DNA from: SAR86 cluster bacterium SAR86E
Lineage (GTDB): Bacteria > Pseudomonadota > Gammaproteobacteria > Magnimaribacterales > D2472
NCBI GenBank assembly: GCA_000307935.1
Contig: AMWX01000008.1
Span: forward strand, 166,811-230,810
Reading direction: 5' to 3'
Length of the DNA stretch: 64,000 nucleotides
Under the pieces are notes generated by a model. That model saw nothing but the letters and a program-made list of their open reading frames with translations, was not told the origin of the DNA and made no database searches. A program made the position numbers and the translations under genes. Of this stretch, positions 58,149-64,000 are shown in pieces (within the stretch, counting starts at the first letter, position 1; each line of letters begins with the position of its first letter).

Positions 58149-58745
58149 TTAGTCTAATCTTTCTTTGATTCTTGCGGATCTACCAGACCTTTCTCTTAGA
58201 TAGTACAACTTAGCCTGTCTGACATCACCTTTTCTTTTAACGGCTATTGAATCAATCATAGGACTATGAAGTTGAAAAGTTCTCTCTACACCGATACCGC
58301 TTGAAATTTTTCTGACGATAAATGCTGAATTTAGCCCTGCATTTTTAATGTTCATAACTACACCTTCAAAAGCCTGCAGTCTTGTTCTTTCACCCTCTCT
58401 TACTTTAACAGAAACTACGACAGTATCTCCTGGTCTGAATGAAGGAATATCATCTTTTAACTGGCTAGATTCAAAAGACTCAATTATTTGGGCAGGGGTT
58501 TTTTCATCTGTTTTAATTTGTACTGCTTCCTCAGAATCTGAAGATAGCTCATCTCTTACTTCTGATTGATCAGTATTATTTTCTTCAGCTATCTGCTCAG
58601 GAGTATCATCTGAACTCACATCAGCGACTATTTCTGACTCCTCTAGAGGCAGTTCTTGAGTCGAGGAATCCTCTGAAACAGTATTTTCAACTTCAACAAC
58701 TTCTTCGGTTGTTACTTCTAAATTTTCGTTTTCTTTATCTGCCAT
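58149..58745 (-). CDS. rplS: 50S ribosomal protein bL19 with a long acidic N-terminal extension
   Basis: The C-terminal 115 residues are ordinary bL19 ([56 protein letters not shown]). Ahead of them lie about 80 residues, highly acidic (runs such as [15 protein letters not shown] and [14 protein letters not shown]) and low in complexity. The only other in-frame ATG options lie inside the domain, and the atggcagataaa start is next to the trmD end, so the extension is really translated. Total 198 residues versus 115 in E. coli. Part of rpsP-rimM-trmD-rplS. Confidence 0.95.
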   Translation of the reverse strand: MADKENENLEVTTEEVVEVENTVSEDSSTQELPLEESEIVADVSSDDTPEQIAEENNTDQSEVRDELSSDSEEAVQIKTDEKTPAQIIESFESSQLKDDIPSFRPGDTVVVSVKVREGERTRLQAFEGVVMNIKNAGLNSAFIVRKISSGIGVERTFQLHSPMIDSIAVKRKGDVRQAKLYYLRERSGRSARIKERLD

Positions 58746-58765
58746 GGTTTTGCCTAAAAAATGAG

Positions 58766-59497
58766 CTATAGGATACGCTTAGAAGCCAAATCTTCCAAGA
58801 GTTTTTTCTGTTTTTTTGTTAATTTTACACTTTTTAATAATTCAGGTCTTCTTTTAAAAGTTCTTATTAAAGCTTGGTCATCTTTCCATTCTTGTATTTT
58901 TTTATGATCTCCTGACAACAAGACCTCTGGAACCGACTCTGAATTAAAATTTTCTGGCCTAGTAAACACAGGTCCCTTTAAAAATCCTTGGCTTAATGAG
59001 TCCTGATCTACAGATTTTTTATTTCCAATTACTCCAGGAATAAATCTTGATAAAGAATCTATGAGACTCAAGGCAGCAAATTCTCCACCACTTAAAACAA
59101 AATCACCAATTGAAATTTCTTCATCAACATATTGTGAAATGAATCTTTCATCAATTCCTTCGTATCTCCCTGAGATAATAGTAATAGCTGATAAGGAAGA
59201 TAATTCATTCGCCTTTTGATGATTTAAAAGGCTTCCTTGTGGAGAAAGATTGATTACTCTGCCTAATGAATTAGTGGGAATATCATTAAGTGATTTCTCT
59301 AGAGGTTCAGCCATCAGTACCATGCCTTGCCCTCCTCCATATGGCTTATCATCAACTTGGCCATGTTTATTAATTTGGTGTTCTCGTAAATTAAATATAT
59401 TAATTTTGATATCTTCCCTTTCTATGGCTTGACCGAGTAACCCATAGTCTAATGCTTCAAATATTTCAGGGAATAAAGTGATGATATTTATATTCAT
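58766..59497 (-). CDS. trmD: tRNA (guanine-37-N1)-methyltransferase
   Basis: SPOUT methyltransferase that makes m1G37 and prevents +1 frameshifting. 243 residues; [19 protein letters not shown] start, [29 protein letters not shown], and the SAM knot [19 protein letters not shown]. It lies 5 bases after rimM. Confidence 0.97.
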   Translation of the reverse strand: MNINIITLFPEIFEALDYGLLGQAIEREDIKINIFNLREHQINKHGQVDDKPYGGGQGMVLMAEPLEKSLNDIPTNSLGRVINLSPQGSLLNHQKANELSSLSAITIISGRYEGIDERFISQYVDEEISIGDFVLSGGEFAALSLIDSLSRFIPGVIGNKKSVDQDSLSQGFLKGPVFTRPENFNSESVPEVLLSGDHKKIQEWKDDQALIRTFKRRPELLKSVKLTKKQKKLLEDLASKRIL

Positions 59498-59502
59498 CAG
59501 GC

Positions 59503-60039
59503 TTAATAACCCTCCTGCCAGTCAACTAATATAGAATTTTTTGATTTTTCAATTGAAATAATTACTCTGTTCTTTATGAACGGTATCAAAATATTTTTCA
59601 ATTGTTTTTTAGCAGGCTTTACAACAAGAACATCATTAGCTCCAAAATTACTGATCTCATGAACAACACCAAGATGCTGACCTTCAAGATTTATGATCTC
59701 CATTCCTTCTAATTCAAACCAATAAACCTCATCACTCTCTAGTGATGGGAGCTCTGATTTGAGAATATAAATATCCTTTTGGCCAAATGCTTTAATTTCA
59801 TCAATATCATTAAAAGATTTAAGTTTCGCAATAATATTTGAATTGCTTTGTTTTATATATTCAAAATGCACTTCTTCCATAGCGGATGATGAAAGAGCAT
59901 AGAATTTTTTAAATGAAAAAAGGTTTTCTGAATTTTCGGCGAATGATCTCAGAAAAAATTCGCCTTTCAAGCCTCTTGTCTTACCAATCTTGGCAATCAG
60001 AAGAAATAATGATAGATCTACTAAGTTATTTTTTCTCAT
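59503..60039 (-). CDS. rimM: Ribosome maturation factor RimM
   Basis: Helps assemble the 30S head and binds uS19. N-terminal RimM domain (LIAKIGKTRGLKGEFFLRSF) and C-terminal PRC barrel (VYWFELEGMEIINLEGQHLG, FGANDVLVV, ILIPFI). I choose ATG 60039 (MRKNNLVD, 178 residues), overlapping the rpsP stop by 14 bases; ATG 60054 would add five residues. The overlap links rimM translation to the rpsP tail. Confidence 0.94.
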   Translation of the reverse strand: MRKNNLVDLSLFLLIAKIGKTRGLKGEFFLRSFAENSENLFSFKKFYALSSSAMEEVHFEYIKQSNSNIIAKLKSFNDIDEIKAFGQKDIYILKSELPSLESDEVYWFELEGMEIINLEGQHLGVVHEISNFGANDVLVVKPAKKQLKNILIPFIKNRVIISIEKSKNSILVDWQEGY

Positions 60040-60217
60040 TATCTGAAGATTCACCTTCAGAGTCTTGTTTATCAGGAGTGATCATATCCACTAAATCTTC
60101 CACAGCATCTGATACAGCCTCTACCACATCCTCAACAACGTCTTTGGCAGCATCAACAGCATCTTCTGCAACATCAGCAGCAGCCTCTACCACATCCTCA
60201 ACAACGTCTTTGGCAGT
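60026..60217 (-). CDS. rpsP: 30S ribosomal protein bS16, C-terminal tail only (5' part cut off)
   Basis: The minus strand reads [20 protein letters not shown] and on to [20 protein letters not shown], immediately before rimM. This is not a separate gene: the same repeat protein continues from the bS16 domain encoded at the right end of the window on the plus strand. Joining 63475-64000 to 60150-60026 gives one frame of 651 bases (216 residues plus stop) with an exact 67-base overlap. Upstream of 60217 the sequence switches to groEL on the other strand. Confidence 0.85.
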   Translation of the reverse strand, partial: TAKDVVEDVVEAAADVAEDAVDAAKDVVEDVVEAVSDAVEDLVDMITPDKQDSEGESSDNEKK

Positions 60218-60221
60218 GACA
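60211..60221. other. Inverted junction between the rpsP tail and groEL
   Basis: Leftward of about 60217 the sequence is minus-strand rpsP tail; rightward of about 60216 it is plus-strand groEL starting in mid-gene ([15 protein letters not shown]). The switch occurs within a few bases at tggcagtgac. The same rpsP tail, opposite in direction, ends the window 3.7 kb further on. Confidence 0.9.
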
Positions 60222-60790
60222 GAGAAAAGCTTCAAGAAAGAGTTGCAAAACTAGCTGGTGGAGTTGCTGTTATTAAAGTAGGAGCTGGTTCTGAAATAGA
60301 GATGAAAGAAAAGAAAGCAAGAGTCGAAGATGCCTTGCATTCAACACGAGCTGCTGTCAAAGAAGGTATTGTTCCTGGTGGAGGAGTTGCCTTAGTCAGA
60401 GCTTTGGAATCGCTTACAAAGCTAAAGGGTGATAACGACGACCAAAATGTTGGCATTAATATTGTTAGAAAAGCTTTTGAAGCTCCATTAAGACAAATCG
60501 CAGCAAATGCAGGTGAAGAGTCATCTGTTATTGTTGCCAATGTTATTGATGGTGAGGGTTCATATGGCTTTAATGCAGCAAATGGAGAATATGGTGACAT
60601 GATAGAAATGGGTATTCTAGATCCGGCAAAAGTTACAAGAACCGCTCTCCAGGCAGCTGGTTCAGTTGCTGGAATGATGATTACTACTGAAGCCATGGTT
60701 ACTGATATGCCACAAGATGAATCTGCGGCTCCTGCTATGCCTGATATGGGTGGCATGGGTGGTATGGGTGGCATGCCTGGCATGATGTAA
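60216..60790 (+). CDS. groEL: Chaperonin GroEL, C-terminal third (5' part missing)
   Basis: The frame enters at [20 protein letters not shown], near residue 360 of a normal 548-residue GroEL, and continues through [33 protein letters not shown] and GYGF-like [13 protein letters not shown] to the classic GGM-repeat tail ([14 protein letters not shown]). The equatorial-domain return and part of the intermediate domain are present; the apical domain and N-terminal equatorial part are absent because of the junction. GroEL is essential, so an intact copy must exist in the real genome. Confidence 0.95.
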
Positions 60791-60810
60791 GCCAATATTA
60801 TGTAATTTAA

Positions 60811-60841
60811 AAAAAACGGGGTTTCTTCCCCGTTTTTTTTT
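60811..60841 (+). terminator. Rho-independent terminator of groEL
   Basis: aaaaaacgggg (60811-60821) pairs with ccccgtttttt (60828-60838) around a 6-base loop tttctt, with a T-run to 60841. Strong intrinsic terminator 20 bases after the groEL stop. Confidence 0.93.
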
Positions 60842-60890
60842 GCAAGATATATAATCAATTAATCACAACTTTAATTATAGGAGTTTGAAT

Positions 60891-61520
60891 ATGGAAGCGT
60901 ATCTTGGAACAGTTCTAATCAGATTTGCTCACATTCTTTTTGGAGTACTTTGGATAGGACTACTTTATTACTTTAATTTTGTACAAACAGAATATTTTAA
61001 AGAATCAGAGGCCTCTGCAAAGTCTGATGTGGTTCAGAAGTTAGTGCCAAATGCTTTATGGTATTTTAGGTGGGCAGCAGCCTTCACGTTTTTCACCGGT
61101 TTATATTTGCTTTATTGGTTAAGTATTACAGTTAATATAGGTATTGTGTTGGGTGCAGTAATGGCTTCATTTATGGCTGCAAATGTATGGTTTGTAATTT
61201 GGCCCAATCAAAAGAAAGTTATTGCTGGTGCTCCTGATGCGGCAGATGCTGGCGCAAAAGCAGGATTAGCTTCTCGCACTAATACTTTGTTTTCATTACC
61301 CATGCTCTATCTAATGGTTTACTCTGCTCATGGAGGAGCTTTACCAATGATTGCCGAAGCTAGCATGAATAGCTTGTGGATTGGTTTAGTGATTATTTTT
61401 CTAATTGAGGCCAATGCATTGTTTGGGAAAATGAATGCAATGATCGCCTCTGTGAAAGCAGTTATCCATTCTGGAGTTGTTCTTACATTAATTTTTGGAC
61501 TATTAGTGCATTATTTATAA
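60891..61520 (+). CDS. Urate oxidase N-terminal (PuuD)-like membrane protein
   Basis: 209 residues with about six membrane segments. RFAHILFGVLWIGLLYYFNFVQ (written in two overlapping parts: RFAHILFGVLWIGLL and YYFNFVQ), WYFRWAAAFTFFTGLYLLYW and VWFVIWPNQKKV match the membrane domain of the PuuD family, whose full-length members also carry a cytochrome c domain that is absent here. The start is ATG 60891, 7 bases after taggag. Function of the stand-alone membrane form is unknown; His residues in the first helix and in YSAHGG could bind heme. Confidence 0.75.
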   Translation: MEAYLGTVLIRFAHILFGVLWIGLLYYFNFVQTEYFKESEASAKSDVVQKLVPNALWYFRWAAAFTFFTGLYLLYWLSITVNIGIVLGAVMASFMAANVWFVIWPNQKKVIAGAPDAADAGAKAGLASRTNTLFSLPMLYLMVYSAHGGALPMIAEASMNSLWIGLVIIFLIEANALFGKMNAMIASVKAVIHSGVVLTLIFGLLVHYL

Positions 61521-61540
61521 CTAATAAATAATATTGTGGA

Positions 61541-61567
61541 AAGGAGGGTTTAGCCCTCCTTTTTTTT
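61541..61567. terminator. Bidirectional terminator between the PuuD-like gene and corB
   Basis: aaaggaggg (61541-61549) pairs with ccctccttt (61555-61563) around a 5-base loop. A T-run follows on the plus strand; the minus strand has fewer T. It separates two convergent genes. Confidence 0.88.
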
Positions 61568-62803
61568 AATCTTTACTTTTTCAATAGAGTTTTCATCTAT
61601 ATTCAATATTTCTATTCTGTAACCATTAATCTCTAAACAGACATTTTCTTGAGGAATTTGAGCGAGATAATCTGTGATAGTTCCATTGATAGTTTTGGAT
61701 CCATCTTCATCAATATTCCAGTTCATAAAGCTATTTAATTCCCTTACTTTTGAATTGCCATCAGCGATCACTGACCCATCTTTCTTCACGAGGAACTCTT
61801 TTTCTAAATCAGCTTTAGCAGCTCCGAATTTCCCAACTATTTCAGTAAAAATATCTTCCATGGTAAGAAGACCCTGTATTTCACCATATTCATCAACAAC
61901 CAATGCAAGATTATTATCCTGCTTTTGAAATTGGTTAAGTTGCGTTGAGATTGTTGTAGATTGAGAGATAAATGTTGTATCAAAGAGAATATCTTTTATA
62001 TCAATTCCAGCTTCTAAATTCTCTAAGAACTGATATGAGTCTTTGAGATGCAGCATGCCTATAACGTGATCAATAGATTCCTTAAACACTGGCAATCTAC
62101 TGTAATAAGATGCTCCAATAATTTTTTGTGCCGCCTCAGCACTTTGAGTAATGTCTATTCCAATAATTTCCGCATGAGGAGTCATAATGTCTTCGACGGT
62201 TAATTCTTCCATGCCTAGAATTGAGGAGAGCATTTCTCTTGATTGATTTGGGATCAGGTCACCATGCTCTTCAAGTAAAGTTCTGAGTTCATCAGAGTTT
62301 AAATTATCATTAGTCGCCGATTGCATTGGATCAACATTAAAAAGCTTAAGTATCCTTGAGCTTAGAATATTTGTTAACCAAACAAGAGGCTTAAAAATGA
62401 CTACCAATAGCTTCAATAGCCATGAAGATTTGGTTGCAAAATTTTCTGGGTATACACTTGCAATGGTTTTCGGGGTGATTTCAGAAAAAATTAATATAAC
62501 AAGAGTCAAGATAATTGAACCAAGTAAAACATTGCCATCAAAATAATCAATCATAATTATCGTAACTATTGCGGAGGCTAAAATATTTGCAAAGTTGTTA
62601 CCAATCAAGATTGATGCGAGCAATACATCTGGTCTTTGTAGTAATTTAAGAGCTCTCATAGCTCCTTTAGAGCCTTTAGATAGGTTTCTTAGTTTAATTT
62701 TATTTGATGCCATCATTCCAGTTTCAGATCCAGATGAAAAAGCTGAAAAAATTAACAACACGAATAGTGCTAAAAATAAAAAAGAAATTGAATTAGTGTT
62801 CAA
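61550..62803 (-). CDS. corB: CorB/HlyC-CorC family CNNM-type transporter with CBS domains
   Basis: 417 residues. Four N-terminal membrane segments form the DUF21/CNNM domain (SGSETGMMASNKIKLRNLS, ILIGNNFANILAS), then a CBS pair (EDIMTPHAEIIGIDI, LALVVDEYGEIQGLLTMEDIFTE) and a C-terminal CorC_HlyC domain. Likely magnesium efflux or homeostasis. It follows ypjD by 7 bases, as in E. coli ypjD-corB. Confidence 0.92.
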   Translation of the reverse strand: MNTNSISFLFLALFVLLIFSAFSSGSETGMMASNKIKLRNLSKGSKGAMRALKLLQRPDVLLASILIGNNFANILASAIVTIIMIDYFDGNVLLGSIILTLVILIFSEITPKTIASVYPENFATKSSWLLKLLVVIFKPLVWLTNILSSRILKLFNVDPMQSATNDNLNSDELRTLLEEHGDLIPNQSREMLSSILGMEELTVEDIMTPHAEIIGIDITQSAEAAQKIIGASYYSRLPVFKESIDHVIGMLHLKDSYQFLENLEAGIDIKDILFDTTFISQSTTISTQLNQFQKQDNNLALVVDEYGEIQGLLTMEDIFTEIVGKFGAAKADLEKEFLVKKDGSVIADGNSKVRELNSFMNWNIDEDGSKTINGTITDYLAQIPQENVCLEINGYRIEILNIDENSIEKVKIKKKEG

Positions 62804-62810
62804 GAAGAGT

Positions 62811-63443
62811 TTATAAGTAGTTAATTAAAAAAATTGAATTACCAAAATAAGCTAAAAGAACCATAGCAAAAGAAAGAATAGTTCCTCTCACTGCGTATCG
62901 CACCTTTAAATTTGCATATTTTACTCCTAAAAACGTCAGCAAATAAATAATTAAAGCAAATGCAGTAAAGATTATTTTGAATATTAATTCCATATCAAGC
63001 TCTCCTAAAACTAGAAGACCTGAAATAAGTGACAAGACAATACCTCCCAAGCCAAACCCAATTAAAATAAATATTTCGTTATATTCTCTTTCTACAGATT
63101 TAACATTAGAACCAATTTCACCTTTTTTGATCTTTGTAATGTGCCTTTCAAGCAATGTTGTTTCAAAAAAAGTAACAATTAAAATTACTATGCTAAAACT
63201 TGTTGCAGAAACATGGAGTGCCAAGATAGATAACCCATTTGTATAAATCATCAATCCAACAATCATTAACAACGCTAAAGATAGACCTGCGTAGACCTGT
63301 TTTGATGACTTAAGCGCAGCTCTTGATATGAAATAACTTATCAATGCAATTAACGTGATTATTGGAAATGACACAATCTTATTTTTTTTGTAATCTTTAT
63401 ATATTAACACTATCAAATTCGTCAAGGTTAACCTAAAATACAA
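62811..63443 (-). CDS. ypjD: CcsA-like cytochrome c assembly family protein YpjD
   Basis: 210 residues with about seven membrane segments. LALHVSATSFSIVILIVTF carries the family His, and the end RGTILSFAMVLLAYFG is typical of YpjD. It is shorter than E. coli YpjD (263) at the N-terminus. Heme or membrane-protein handling is inferred from the family; the true function is not known. It diverges from rpsP with only 31 bases between start codons. Confidence 0.85.
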   Translation of the reverse strand: MYFRLTLTNLIVLIYKDYKKNKIVSFPIITLIALISYFISRAALKSSKQVYAGLSLALLMIVGLMIYTNGLSILALHVSATSFSIVILIVTFFETTLLERHITKIKKGEIGSNVKSVEREYNEIFILIGFGLGGIVLSLISGLLVLGELDMELIFKIIFTAFALIIYLLTFLGVKYANLKVRYAVRGTILSFAMVLLAYFGNSIFLINYL

Positions 63444-63474
63444 ACCTTTTTATTAATACAAAATTATATTTAAC

Positions 63475-64000
63475 ATGGTAGTAGTTAGACTTGCAAAAAG
63501 CGGAGCCAAGAAGAACCCTTATTACTTTATAACGGTTGCCGACTCCAGAAAACCTAGAGATGGTGCCTTCATCGAGCGCTTAGGCTTTTTTAATCCCTCA
63601 GCAAAGGGATCTGAGGAAAGAATGAGGTTTAATGTTGAGAGACTGGATCATTGGATTTCTCAGGGAGCGCAGCTCTCAGACAAAGTGAAAGAATTAGCTA
63701 ATGATGCAAGGCTGTCTCCTGATGAGCTGCAGGCTAAGCTTGATGCCAAAAAAGCTAAAAGAGATCAAAAGAAAGAGGCTATAAATGCAAAAAAAATAGC
63801 TGAGTTAGAAGCTCAAGCTCAAGAAGCTGCCAAAGAAGAGGCTTCTTCAGAGGAAGGCGCAGTCGAAGATGCTGTTGATGCTGCCAAAGACGTTGTTGAG
63901 GATGTGGTAGAGGCTGCAGAAGATGCTGTTGATACTGCCAAAGACGTTGTTGAGGATGTGGTAGAGGCTGCTGCTGATGTTGCAGAAGATGCTGTTGATG
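63475..64000 (+). CDS. rpsP: 30S ribosomal protein bS16, N-terminal part with start of acidic repeat tail (3' end outside window)
   Basis: The first 80 residues are ordinary bS16 ([50 protein letters not shown]). Then comes a charged helical linker ([35 protein letters not shown]) and Ala/Val/Glu/Asp repeats that run off the window. With the tail found at 60026-60150 the complete protein would be about 216 residues against 82 in E. coli. ffh, which usually precedes rpsP, is absent here; ypjD diverges directly. Confidence 0.95.
   Translation, partial: MVVVRLAKSGAKKNPYYFITVADSRKPRDGAFIERLGFFNPSAKGSEERMRFNVERLDHWISQGAQLSDKVKELANDARLSPDELQAKLDAKKAKRDQKKEAINAKKIAELEAQAQEAAKEEASSEEGAVEDAVDAAKDVVEDVVEAAEDAVDTAKDVVEDVVEAAADVAEDAVD
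63865..64000 (+). repeat. 54-base tandem repeat in the bS16 tail; also an inverted copy of 60151-60217
   Basis: Units at 63865-63918 and 63919-63972 differ at one or two bases and encode EDAVD(A/T)[12 protein letters not shown]. After a 12-base insert (ADVA) a third unit starts at 63985. From 63934 to 64000 (67 bases) the sequence is the exact reverse complement of 60217-60151, so the window holds both strands of the same tail. Confidence 0.9.

Noticed and set aside
60026..60235. A free-standing 69-residue acidic protein on the minus strand
   Set aside because: Its first residues (MKLFSV) come from antisense groEL; the rest is the rpsP tail, identical to the end of the window. It is not a gene.
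60216..60790. groEL fragment as a natural pseudogene
   Set aside because: The remaining frame is perfectly conserved with its own strong terminator and an abrupt switch to the opposite strand, which fits a join and not decay.
1..64000. CRISPR array, prophage or insertion sequence
   Set aside because: No regularly spaced repeats, transposase, phage structural gene or cas gene was seen; the only integrase is XerD in its usual housekeeping context.

Overview
The window is AT-rich chromosomal DNA with densely packed housekeeping genes in orders typical of Gammaproteobacteria: trmJ/suhB, queA-tgt-yajC-secD-secF, rpoE-anti-sigma-degP, lepA-lepB-rnc-era-recO-acpS, prfB-lysS, rpsP-rimM-trmD-rplS, xerD-dsbC-hom-thrC and nrdA-nrdB. 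The low GC content, short intergenic gaps, a large TonB-dependent receptor, a BCCT transporter and many small compact proteins suggest a marine, streamlined gammaproteobacterium of the SAR86 kind. That placement is inferred from gene style, not from a marker-gene comparison. No prophage, insertion sequence or CRISPR array was seen.

Layout. 1-4765: recA 3' end, thiolase, proS, fmdB, aspS (cut). 4755-11194: TonB-dependent receptor (cut), BCCT transporter, small genes, ceramidase-like secreted enzyme, tRNA-Glu. 11247-20245: trmJ, suhB, secF-secD-yajC-tgt-queA, tRNA-Leu, proB-proA. 20479-22395: a lipoprotein with cadherin-like and blue-copper-like segments. 22396-33519: a long leftward block of rsmJ, uppP, tsaB, adk, acpS, recO, era, rnc, lepB, lepA, degP, an unusual anti-sigma factor, rpoE and sdhE. 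33566-43644: ygfZ, ung, an old-yellow-enzyme homologue, serA, glpK, and nrdAB behind a clear NrdR/DnaA control region. 43725-50172: MFS transporter, GST, SDR, ferredoxin reductase, AlkB-like enzyme, malate dehydrogenase. 50177-60217: lysS, prfB with its programmed frameshift, then the leftward operon from the rpsP tail to thrC. 60216-64000: groEL 3' part, a PuuD-like membrane protein, corB, ypjD and the start of rpsP.

Two essential genes, aspS and groEL, are cut in mid-frame and joined head-on to oppositely oriented genes (a TonB receptor and the rpsP tail). The last 67 bases of the window are an exact inverted copy of 60151-60217, inside the rpsP tail. The geometry fits an inverted chimera from amplification or assembly, or less likely a true inversion, so gene order across about 4760 and 60216 should not be trusted.

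The most interesting biology lies in the ribosomal and envelope-stress genes. bS16 carries a long acidic C-terminal tail of helical repeats, and bL19 of the same operon carries an acidic N-terminal extension of about 80 residues. The sigma-E anti-sigma protein appears to fuse an RseA-like N-terminus and membrane segment to a piece resembling the C-terminal part of RseB/MucB. A lipoprotein combines a cadherin-like domain with a Cys-x2-His-x2-Met copper site. ProRS lacks the usual editing insertion, ProB lacks the PUA domain, and adenylate kinase has an altered DGFPRT motif.
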